Below, piece after piece: positions 35,166 to 42,869 of a DNA stretch of 64,000 bases; the first letter of the stretch is position 1; every line of letters starts with the position of its first letter. Source of the DNA: Kitasatospora sp. MMS16-BH015 (GTDB taxonomy: Bacteria; Actinomycetota; Actinomycetes; Streptomycetales; Streptomycetaceae); NCBI RefSeq assembly GCF_002943525.1, contig NZ_CP025394.1:930001-994000 (forward strand). Reading direction: 5' to 3'. A program made the translations under genes and the position numbers. The notes beneath the pieces were generated by a model, which worked only from the letters and a program-made list of their open reading frames with translations, had not been told where the DNA came from and searched no databases.

Positions 35166-35790
35166 GCCGAGGAAGGCTTCGTGGATGTCGTCGCGGATCT
35201 CCCAGCGGATACGCAGGCGGCGGAACCAGTGCAGATGGGCAAAGGCTCGCTCGACAACCCAACGTTGAGTGCCCAGTCCAGAGCCGTGCTTCGTGCCGCG
35301 TCTGGCGATCACTGGCTTCACGCCGAGGGCACGGACGAGGCGTCGGTACTTGTCGTGGCCGTAGCCACGGTCACCGAGCACCACGTCGGGCCGGTGCCGG
35401 GGCCGCCCTCGCTCGCCTCGCACCGGCGGAACCCCGTCAAGCAGCGGGATGAGCTGGGTGACATCGCTACGGTTGCCGCCGGTCAGCGTGACCGCGAGCG
35501 GGATACCGGTGGCATCAGTGATCAAATGATGCTTACTGCCTGCCCTGCCCCGGTCCACAGGGCTTCGTCCCGCTTTGGAGCCCCCTTTAACGCCCGGATG
35601 CGGGAGCCGTCGACCGCCACCCGGGGGAAGTCCGGCGCACCCGCACTGCGGAGCCTGGCCAGCAGGACCGCGTGGAGCCGGGGGCCACACACCGGCCTCG
35701 CTCCATTCGGCCAGGCGACGCCAGCACGTCATCCCGGAGCCGAAGCCGAGCTCCTGCAGCAGCGGCTCGACCACCGCTCACGGGCGTTCG
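35160..35790 (-). pseudogene. IS5-family transposase remnant
   Basis: Minus-strand frame with LQELGFGSGMTCWRRLAEWS, AGRSPVDRGRAGSKHHLITD, IPLAVTLTGGNRSDVTQLIP, LGDRGYGHDKYRRL and RWVVERAFAHLHWFRRLRIR followed by EIRDDIHEAFLGL. The segment carrying the first catalytic Asp (usually AVDGSHIRALKGG) is frame-disturbed (CGCAGLPPGGG). The C-terminal end runs directly into the alkylmercury-lyase-like remnant. Truncated and frameshifted. Confidence 0.75.
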
Positions 35791-35910
35791 TCCCAGTGGC
35801 GAGTCGCCCATGCCTGCCGGATCAGACTACGCACAGTGATGATTATGTCGGCGCGGTCGGAGAATGCCTCGATGACGGCGGCGTGCCGCTCGTAGCGGCG
35901 AGCGAGAAGA
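35780..35910 (-). pseudogene. IS5-family transposase C-terminal scrap
   Basis: Reads ARRYERHAAVIEAFSDRADI, then IITVRSLIRQAWATRHWDER and a stop, the C-terminus of another IS5-type transposase. The same tail is found in the pseudogene at 39543-40245 (EWRTTVIDAFFDPADTIITV). It abuts the other IS5 remnant on one side and a group II intron fragment on the other. Confidence 0.7.
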
Positions 35911-35937
35911 CTGCTCCGGCAACCAGGATTACGAGGT

Positions 35938-36081
35938 GTGCTCGTAATCCTGAAGAAGAGAATCCTCGGTGGACGATGTCCGCAGCTGATCCGGCAGATG
36001 CTCAAGGCCGAGTATGCGGAGGACCGGCGGGCGAACGCCACGCTCAGCGGTGCACCACAGGGAGGCCTGGCCTCTATCTGG
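35938..36081 (+). pseudogene. Group II intron reverse transcriptase fragment
   Basis: Reads ILKKRILGGRCPQLIRQMLK followed by AEYAEDRRANATLSGAPQGG and LASIW. The NATLSGxPQGG motif with the preceding 'LIRQMLKAGY.ED' helix is reverse transcriptase block 4 of group II intron-encoded proteins. Only about 48 codons survive. The YADD catalytic block and maturase are absent. It lies between IS remnants and the 3' end of the hypothetical gene at 36133. Confidence 0.75.
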
Positions 36082-36132
36082 CCCACCGCGCTCACTGCTT
36101 CCTGACGGACCGCCCTCCCGCCCTGCCCGTCC

Positions 36133-37659
36133 TCAGTTGACCTCCCGCACTCTCGCAGCAGTCCGCTCGGCGAGCTCGCGGATGCCGTTCGCGGCGTTCT
36201 CCGAGAGCTCGCCGAGTATGGCGTCGGCGGCCGTGAGGAGGACACGAGCTTCCTCGGGGCGGCCCGCGGCGGCCAAGGCGAGGGTGAGCCGGTAATGCTC
36301 CTCGGCGATGAAGCGGCCGAGGTTGACCTGCTGCCAGCAGCGCAGTGAGCCGTCGCCCGGGGCGGCCAGGGCGTCACGCACGGCGGCCAGGCTGTCCGCC
36401 GCCTGCGACAACCGGCCCGCCTCCCGCTCCAGGCGGGCCAAGGTGCGCCGAGCCGAGGCCTGGTCCCATGCCGTCTCCTGGAGGGCTGCGTACAGGTGCT
36501 GGGCACGCAGCGCCTGGGGAAGATCGCCGAGCTCCTCGAAGTCCCGGGCGAGCCCGCTCAGCGGAGCCGTCGTCAGGGTGCGGGGCGCCTCGGGGCGGCG
36601 GAGTCTGCTCTGGTCCAGGAAGATGTCGTCGAGTTCGCGGATCAGCGCCACCCGCGCGAGGTCCGTCATCCCCTGATCCCGCGCCAGGTCGGTCCATGTG
36701 GAGACCGGCTCGCCCATCGGGTCCGTCCCGAACATCGACTCGTCGAGCGCCCGCGCCCACTGTTTCAAGTCGTCCGCGCTCGCACCCGGTTCCGGTATAC
36801 CGCCCAGGCCGCACGCCGTATCGAAGTCCGTCTCCCGGACCTCAAGCAGCAGCGGCAGATCTGCGGTGTCCCCGCGCAGCCCCACCAGCACGGCCGCGAG
36901 CCGCAGTTCGTCCGTCATCGATGACCGTGTCTCGTGCCGCAGCAGATGCCGAAGCAGCTCCAGATCTCCCTCAGCGCGGTCGAACTGCGCGGCCCGCAGG
37001 GTGATCCGGCGCCGCACCGGGTCCTCGGCGACTTCACGCCATGCCGTGCGGTCGCCCTCCCGCAGCCGGGCGAGATCGGCGCGGCCCGCCGCGAGCACTG
37101 GCTCCCACAGCGGGGGACCGGCCGGGCCTATCCGGTCGTACGCGCACCCCTCATCCGCGTTGAGCAGTACGAATTCAGGCTCGGTGCGCAGCAGCGCGGC
37201 ACGCAGCCTGCCCACCAGCTCGACCGGGGAGCGTTTCGGGAAGCCCAGCGCCGCACGGAGCTCGGCACGCTCCTCGTCGATTCCGTAGTACTCACGGATC
37301 TCGTCCTCGGTCTCCGCGACGCACGCCAGGATCTTCTCCTCACCGTCGTCTGGCGACAGACGTGTGTAGCCGCGCCAGCCGGGCAAGCCGATCACGAGCT
37401 CCAGGGCCTCGTCGACGCTCGAGCCGATGATCCCCGCAGCACCCTCGGAGTCGGCGTAGAGCACCGAGCCGTCCGCGCACACGAAGTACGTACCGCCGGT
37501 ATCGTCCCCGGCTACCGTCTCCAGCGACCCGCCCGAGGCGAGGCGGACCTCCTCGACATGGCCGTGGGCGGCACGGTCCAGGTCGAAGTCGAAGGGGAAG
37601 GCGGCCAGTTCGGCCAGGCGGCGGTCCTGCCGCAGCAGCCATAGCGCGTGATCGGTCAT
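36133..37659 (-). CDS. Hypothetical protein with C-terminal helical repeats
   Basis: 508 residues from the ATG at 37659 (MTDHALWLLRQDRRLAELAA). The N-terminal 120 residues (VRLASGGSLETVAGDDTGGT, YFVCADGSVLYADSEGAAGI, then LELVIGLPGW) resemble SMI1/KNR4-type (SUKH) immunity-like folds in their pattern of an aspartate-rich strand and a terminal Trp, but the identity is uncertain. The C-terminal 200 residues are all-helical with TPR-like Ala/Leu spacing (LPQALRAQHLYAALQETAWD, ARRTLARLEREAGRLSQAAD). No toxin is adjacent. An IS110 remnant begins upstream of its start and intron debris follows its stop, yet the frame itself is intact. Confidence 0.6.
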   Translation of the reverse strand: MTDHALWLLRQDRRLAELAAFPFDFDLDRAAHGHVEEVRLASGGSLETVAGDDTGGTYFVCADGSVLYADSEGAAGIIGSSVDEALELVIGLPGWRGYTRLSPDDGEEKILACVAETEDEIREYYGIDEERAELRAALGFPKRSPVELVGRLRAALLRTEPEFVLLNADEGCAYDRIGPAGPPLWEPVLAAGRADLARLREGDRTAWREVAEDPVRRRITLRAAQFDRAEGDLELLRHLLRHETRSSMTDELRLAAVLVGLRGDTADLPLLLEVRETDFDTACGLGGIPEPGASADDLKQWARALDESMFGTDPMGEPVSTWTDLARDQGMTDLARVALIRELDDIFLDQSRLRRPEAPRTLTTAPLSGLARDFEELGDLPQALRAQHLYAALQETAWDQASARRTLARLEREAGRLSQAADSLAAVRDALAAPGDGSLRCWQQVNLGRFIAEEHYRLTLALAAAGRPEEARVLLTAADAILGELSENAANGIRELAERTAARVREVN

Positions 37660-37807
37660 GTCACAGAACGTAACACCGTCCACCGACAGTGATAGTCGTA
37701 ACCGGGTCTCCGGTGGTTGTGGCTCTGCCACTGACTGATGCCCTGCTGGGCTGTCCTCCGGTTGTTCTGTCCAGCTGCCGGGCCCCGCTTTTCAACGGCC
37801 CTGGCCG

Positions 37808-38824
37808 GGTGGAGCATGACCTCACAGCGGCGGTCGCCTTCGTCACCGCCCACGGCACCGTGGCCGCGATCGGGGTGGAAGGCACCTCCTCCTACGGCTC
37901 GGGCTTCACCCGCACCGCCCGCCAAGCCGGACTGGCGGTGGTCGAGGTAGACCGACCGGACTGGGCCGAACGCCGTCGGGGCGGCAAGTCCGACCCCATC
38001 GACGCCTACGCCGCCGCCCGGGCCGCCCTTTCCGGCCGGGCCTCCAGCGCCCAAGGACGACACGATCACCGGCATCCGGGCCCTCGGCGCCCCCGAGGAC
38101 ATCCGCGCGAAGCACAGCACTCTGCGGGGCGACAAACGCACTGAGGCCCTCGCCCGCCTGGGCCCCGCCCGCAATGGCGTCCGCATCGCGGTGCTGACCG
38201 CGCTCAAGACCCTCGCCAAACGCGTCCAGGCCCTCACCGCCGCACCGCCGCCCTTGACTCCCTGGTCACAGAGCTCAACCCCGGCCTGCGCGCCGCCTAC
38301 GGCGTCGGCCTCGACTCCGCCGCCCAGCTGCTGATCACCGCGGGCGGTAACCCCGACAGGCTTAGAACCGAGGCGTCCTTCGCGGCCCTGTGCGGCGTCG
38401 CCCCCGTCCCCGCCTCCAGCGGCAGGACCAACCCGCCACCGCCTGTCCCGCGGCGGCGACCGCGCCGCCAACGCCGCCCTCTACCGGATAGCCCTGTGCC
38501 GGATGTCCAGCGACCCGCGCACCCGCGACTACGTCGCCCGCCAGACCGCGGCCGGCCGAACGAAGAAGGAGATCATCCGCCTCCTCAAGCGCGCCCTCGT
38601 CCGGGAGATCTTCCGCTGCCCCACCACGACCGTCGCGGTCCCCGAGACCGCCGACCTCCGCCCGGCACGCCAGGCCAAGAACATCCCCCTCGCCGCCGTC
38701 GCCCACCACTTCGGCGTCTGGCCCGCCGTCATCTCCACATCGAACGCGGCACCCGCCGCGACGACTTCCTCGCAGCCGCCTACTGCGACTGGCTCACCGC
38801 CGATCAACGACCGGCCTCGACATA
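37808..38824 (+). pseudogene. IS110-family transposase with C-terminal helix-turn-helix tail, decayed
   Basis: Conserved blocks occur in different frames: VAAIGVEGTSSYGSGFTRTA, RRRGGKSDPIDAYAAARAAL (second acidic cluster of the DEDD domain), EDIRAKHSTLRGDK, GVRIAVLTALKTLAKRVQAL, SFAALCGVAPVPASSGR (the transposase_20 Ser region), RDYVARQTAAGRTKKEIIRL and finally ARQAKNIPLAAVAHHFGVWP AVIST, an XRE-like helix-turn-helix tail. The N-terminal catalytic Asp region is missing, an internal piece is deleted and there are several frameshifts. Dead element. Confidence 0.8.
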
Positions 38825-38875
38825 ACCGGGATGCCTCACCGGCGGAGATTGAGGAACACTCTGCGGGTGATCGTG

Positions 38876-39511
38876 ATGCAGCCCGTCCTCGAGATTTACG
38901 CCCCTGACGACTTCGCACTCTGGCCCATCGCCGCGTGGAAGCAGTTCGAGTACCTGACACTCAACGGTGGACTCGACCCCGCCGAGGTCGGGATCGCGAT
39001 CATGCGCATCGCCGAGTGCAACGACCTTGACCCCGATCCCGAGAACGGCGATGACCGGCCGCCCCGGCCGGCTGACCCGACCGAGTCTTTCCTCCACGGA
39101 CTGCTGACCTTCGACAGCCTTCACGTCACCGGTGGCCTGCGAGTTACCGACACCTCCACCGGGATCACCTTCGTGCCCGGCTGCTGCGGCGGGCTGGAAG
39201 ACTGGCGCGACTGGTCCTCGGTCACCGACGGCACCGGCGCTGCCATGTTCGGCCACGACCCCGTCGCTCTTGCCGAGCGCGACGGCGACACCGTTCGGCT
39301 GACCGTCGACCGCGAGCAGAGCGACAGCCCCGTGATCGAGTTGCCCGTCACCGACCTCCGCCACCTGCTGGCCGGCGCAGAACGCGACCTCACCGACTTC
39401 CACCAACTCGCAGCCAACTGGATCGCCCAACACCTCCCCGATCAGGCCATCCGCGTCACCGCCGCCGTCGCCGACGCTCTTGATCTGCTCCAACCGAACG
39501 CGGCGCCATAG
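38876..39511 (+). CDS. Conserved hypothetical protein
   Basis: 211 residues from the ATG at 38876; GTG codons at 38867 and upstream are in frame. Distinct blocks are SFLHGLLTFDSLHVTGGLRV, TDTSTGITFVPGCCGGLEDW, RDWSSVTDGTGAAMFGHDPV and LPVTDLRHLLAGAERDL. The paired Cys in PGCCGGLEDWRDW and GHDP are conserved in similar actinobacterial proteins of unknown function I have seen. No signal peptide or membrane helix. It is flanked by IS110 and IS5 remnants but intact. Confidence 0.65.
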   Translation: MQPVLEIYAPDDFALWPIAAWKQFEYLTLNGGLDPAEVGIAIMRIAECNDLDPDPENGDDRPPRPADPTESFLHGLLTFDSLHVTGGLRVTDTSTGITFVPGCCGGLEDWRDWSSVTDGTGAAMFGHDPVALAERDGDTVRLTVDREQSDSPVIELPVTDLRHLLAGAERDLTDFHQLAANWIAQHLPDQAIRVTAAVADALDLLQPNAAP

Positions 39512-39542
39512 AAACCACCCAAGCAACGGCCCACATCAACGC

Positions 39543-40245
39543 TTACACGCCCTGTCGCCCATGCCTGTCGAATCGGGCTACGTACGGTGATGATCGTGTC
39601 GGCGGGGTCGAAGAAGGCGTCGATGACGGTGGTACGCCACTCGTAGCAGCGGGCGGGCCGGTAGAAGGCGTTCTGACAGGCGCGGGTGCGTTCGACATGC
39701 CAACGCTGACTGGCCTGGACGGGCGCATTCTCCCCCTTGTGCGCGACGCGTCCGCGCAGGCAGCGTTCGCTGAGTAGCGCGCGGGTCTTGTCCGACTCGT
39801 AGCCGGCGTCCAGGTGCACGGTGATGTCGTCGGGCACCGGCCCCAGGTCCTCCAGACGGTCCAGGGTCGGAGCGAGCAACGGGGAGTCGTGGCGGTTTGC
39901 ACCGGCCAGGACACGGCCCAGTGGAATGCCGTACCCGTCCGTCGTGCCCGAGCGTTTGCGCCCTGTCTGCCGCGGTCGACCGGTGGGCGGCCGGCGACCT
40001 CGCCGCGTCCGGGCGCCTTGGTGATGGAGCCGTCCACGGCGATCTGATCGAGGACCAGGCCGACGGTCCGGTCGTAGGAGTCCAGTGCGATCTGCTTGAG
40101 CCGGGCGAACACGCCGAGTCGGATCCACTCGTCGCGGCGGCTGCGGATCGTGGCAGCCGAGTGGGTCATGGCGGCGATCGCCTCGCAGCAGGACCACGAA
40201 TTGATCCCAGAGCGGTTCGATGAGCCACGATGGAAGCGCGGGCAC
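39543..40245 (-). pseudogene. IS5-family transposase with compensating frameshifts
   Basis: Starts MPALPSWLIEPLWDQFVVLL at 40245, then the similarity moves to another frame (RSRRDEWIRLGVFARLKQIA, VLDQIAVDGSITKAPG with the first Asp). It returns to the first frame near 39960 (GIPLGRVLAGANRHDSPLLA, VHLDAGYESDKTRALL with the second Asp, RWHVERTRACQNAFYRPARC with the Glu). At least two frameshifts within otherwise well-conserved sequence make it non-functional. Confidence 0.8.
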
Positions 40246-40333
40246 AGGCCTCCCAGGCGATCGCCTATCAGCGCGACCTTCTTAGGTAGGGCTTATCCCG
40301 GCGGGGTAGGTGGCAGGGTGGAGGTGAGTGACC

Positions 40334-40678
40334 ATGAGGCACTTCCACCAGTTCGGCCCCCACCACGGCGGGTGGGTCTGGGTGCTGTCGGGCATCACGA
40401 TGATCCTGCTCTGCCTGGTGCTGATCGCGGTGCTGGTCACCCTGGTGCGGTTCTGGTCGCACCGGTCCGGCCCCGGCGCCCAGCGCCACTACGGCGGCCC
40501 CAAGGGCCCCGGCTGGCAGCAGCACGGCGGCGCACCCGGCTGGCAGCCGCCCGCCCCGCCGCAGGACCCGGCCAAGCTGCTCGCGGACCGGCTCGCCCGG
40601 GGCGAGATCGACCCGGAGGACTACCGTCAGCGGCTCGCCGCGCTCCAGCAACCGCCGCCGGGCGCACCGGGTCTGTAA
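40334..40678 (+). CDS. Small membrane protein with SHOCT domain
   Basis: 114 residues from the ATG at 40334, which follows GGAGG by 9 nt. A short His-rich start (RHFHQFGPHHGGW) is followed by one transmembrane helix (WVLSGITMILLCLVLIAVLV), a Pro/Gly/Gln-rich linker and a C-terminal SHOCT motif DPAKLLADRLARGEIDPEDY RQRLAAL. SHOCT is a short oligomerisation motif found at the ends of many membrane proteins. Monocistronic, first intact gene of the stable right half of the window. Confidence 0.8.
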   Translation: MRHFHQFGPHHGGWVWVLSGITMILLCLVLIAVLVTLVRFWSHRSGPGAQRHYGGPKGPGWQQHGGAPGWQPPAPPQDPAKLLADRLARGEIDPEDYRQRLAALQQPPPGAPGL

Positions 40679-40796
40679 GGGATCTCTCACCGTCACCCGA
40701 CCGAGGGAGGTTTGGCCCGCCGCCCGGCACTCCGTACAGTTCGTCTTTGGACCAGGCACGGTGCCGGGCCGGGCGGACGAGGAAGCAGCGGCGAGC

Positions 40797-42278
40797 ATGA
40801 CGGAGCAGGACACCCCGGAGGAGCAGATCGAGTATGGCCCGGGCATCGCGCCCGAGCGGCTGGAGCTCTTCCTCGCCGTGCTCGCCGAGCTGGACGAGCT
40901 GGAGGTCGACCACCCGGACGCGATCAAGGTCCGGATGGCCGTGGGCGGCATCTTCCGCACGCTCAAGCAGCGCCGCCGCCAGGAGACCCGGGCCCGCAAG
41001 ACGGCCAACGACCGCGCCGTCACGGCGGCCACGGCCACCGGCGCCCCCGGCCGGATCGACGACGAGACCGCCGGGGCCTTCGGCCTGACCACCGCCACCA
41101 CCACCGAGATCGCCGGGATCCTGGAGCGGCCCCGCTCCTGCTACACCTGCAAGACCCGGTACGTGCAGGTGGACGCGTTCTACCACCAGCTCTGCCCGCC
41201 CTGCGCCAAGGACAACCGCAGCCGCCGGGACGCCTCCGTCGACCTCAGCGGACGCCGCGCGCTGCTCACCGGCGGCCGGGCCAAGATCGGGATGTACATC
41301 GCGCTGCGGCTGCTGCGCGACGGCGCCCACACCACCATCACCACCCGCTTCCCCAAGGACGCGATCCGCCGCTTCAAGGCGATGCCGGACAGCGCCGAGT
41401 GGCTGCACCGCCTGAAGATCGTCGGCATCGACCTGCGCGACCCGGCCCAGGTGGTCGCGCTCGCCGACTCGGTGGCCGCCGAGGGCCCGCTGGACATCCT
41501 GATCAACAACGCCGCGCAGACCGTGCGCCGCTCGCCGCAGGCGTACAGCGAGCTGGTCGCGGGCGAGCAGGCCCCGCTGCCCGCCGGCGAGCTGCCCGTC
41601 TCCGAGGTGTTCGGCAGCTTCGGCAGCGGCAGCGTCGAGCGCCCGATGCTGCCCGGCCAGCCCTCCGGCACCCACGAGGCGCTGACCGCCGACGACGTGG
41701 CCGCGCTCGCCCTGGTCACCGGCTCGGCCTCGCCGGCCCGGATCGAGGCCGGCACCGCGATCGACGCCGGCGGCCTGGTGCCCGACCTGCACGACACCAA
41801 CACCTGGGTGCAGACCGTCGGCGAGGTCGACCCGGTCGAGCTGCTGGAGGTGCAGCTCTGCAACGTCACCGCGCCGTTCGTGCTGGTCAGCCGCCTGCGC
41901 CCGGCGATGGCGGCCTCCACGGCCCGCCGCAAGTACGTGGTGAACGTCTCCGCGATGGAGGGCCAGTTCAGCCGCGCGTACAAGGGCGCCGGCCACCCGC
42001 ACACCAACATGGCCAAGGCCGCGCTCAACATGCTCACCCGCACCTCCGCCAAGGAGATGCTGGAGACCGACGGCATCCTGATGACCGCCGTGGACACCGG
42101 CTGGATCACCGACGAGCGCCCGCACCCGGACAAGATGCGCCTCGCCGAGGAGGGCTTCCACGCCCCGCTCGACCTGGTCGACGGCGCGGCCCGGGTCTAC
42201 GACCCGATCGTCCAGGGCGAGTTGGGCCAGGACCTCTACGGCTGCTTCCTCAAGGACTTCAAGCCCTCCGCCTGGTAG
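40797..42278 (+). CDS. SDR-fold protein with N-terminal domain and zinc ribbon
   Basis: 493 residues from the ATG at 40797. Residues 1-110 are helical. A zinc ribbon (CYTCKTRYV...CPPCAKDNR) follows near 120-145, then a Rossmann domain with RRALLTGGRAKIGMYIALRL and ILINNAAQTVRR. In the active site VVNVSAMEGQF supplies a Ser, but the usual Tyr of YxxxK is Thr in PHTNMAKAALNM. The end DLYGCFLKDFKPSAW is conserved-looking. Known relatives are annotated simply as SDR oxidoreductases. The missing Tyr suggests altered chemistry or a non-catalytic role. It is followed by the NUDIX gene after about 50 bp, with its own GGAGG, so they may form an operon. Confidence 0.8.
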   Translation: MTEQDTPEEQIEYGPGIAPERLELFLAVLAELDELEVDHPDAIKVRMAVGGIFRTLKQRRRQETRARKTANDRAVTAATATGAPGRIDDETAGAFGLTTATTTEIAGILERPRSCYTCKTRYVQVDAFYHQLCPPCAKDNRSRRDASVDLSGRRALLTGGRAKIGMYIALRLLRDGAHTTITTRFPKDAIRRFKAMPDSAEWLHRLKIVGIDLRDPAQVVALADSVAAEGPLDILINNAAQTVRRSPQAYSELVAGEQAPLPAGELPVSEVFGSFGSGSVERPMLPGQPSGTHEALTADDVAALALVTGSASPARIEAGTAIDAGGLVPDLHDTNTWVQTVGEVDPVELLEVQLCNVTAPFVLVSRLRPAMAASTARRKYVVNVSAMEGQFSRAYKGAGHPHTNMAKAALNMLTRTSAKEMLETDGILMTAVDTGWITDERPHPDKMRLAEEGFHAPLDLVDGAARVYDPIVQGELGQDLYGCFLKDFKPSAW

Positions 42279-42328
42279 CACCCCCGCTGGTAGCCTCCGG
42301 TGACAACTGCTCACCGGAGGCCACCACC

Positions 42329-42781
42329 ATGCCCACTCCCCCGCTGCTCGGTGCCGGCGTGATCGTCCCGAGCACCGACGGCCGCCACGTCCTGATCGGC
42401 CGTCGCACCACCCCCGGCGAGCCACCCACCTGGAGCCTGCCCGGCGGCAAGGTCGACCAGCCCGGCGAGTCCTTCGAGCAGGCCGCCGCCCGCGAGCTGG
42501 CCGAGGAGACCGGCCTCCAGCTGCCCGCCGCGGAGATGCGGGTGCTCGCCATGCTGCTCGACCACGCCACCGGCCGGGCCCGGCTCACCGCCGCCGTGCT
42601 GGCCCCGCCCTCCGACGCCCCGGCGCGGAATCTGGAGCCGCACAACTGCGCGGGGTGGGAGCGCGTCCCGGTCGGCGCGCTGCCCACCCCGATGTTCCTG
42701 CCCTCCGGCCTGGTGCTGGCCTCCTGGCTCCCGTCCGCGCCCTTCCCGCTGGACGGCGCCTTCCGCTACCCGGTCGGCTGA
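42329..42781 (+). CDS. NUDIX hydrolase
   Basis: 150 residues from the ATG at 42329 (ACCGGAGG upstream). The NUDIX box is complete: GGKVDQPGESFEQAAARELA followed by EETGL, giving G-x5-E-x7-R-E-x2-E-E-x-G. Such enzymes hydrolyse nucleoside diphosphates linked to another group (for example oxidised nucleotides or ADP-ribose). Specificity cannot be read from the sequence. Cytosolic, short form with no additional domain. Confidence 0.9.
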   Translation: MPTPPLLGAGVIVPSTDGRHVLIGRRTTPGEPPTWSLPGGKVDQPGESFEQAAARELAEETGLQLPAAEMRVLAMLLDHATGRARLTAAVLAPPSDAPARNLEPHNCAGWERVPVGALPTPMFLPSGLVLASWLPSAPFPLDGAFRYPVG

Positions 42782-42800
42782 GCCCGACCCGCCGACCCCC

Positions 42801-42868
42801 CGGCCGAGCCCGACCAGCCGACCCCGCCCGGCCGAGCCCGACCCGCTGCCGTTGCCCGGCCGAGCCCG
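42801..42868. repeat. 28-bp tandem repeat after NUDIX gene
   Basis: CGGCCGAGCCCG recurs at 42801, 42829 and 42857 with a period of exactly 28 bp and degenerate spacers. It lies between the convergent NUDIX and giant-toxin genes. It may act as a transcription-blocking G-rich structure or be simple slippage. Confidence 0.6.
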
Positions 42869-42869
42869 G

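Noticed and set aside
42782..42868. Possible CRISPR-like array because of the 28-bp periodicity
   Set aside because: Units are contiguous GC-rich repeats with no unique spacers of constant length and no cas genes nearby.
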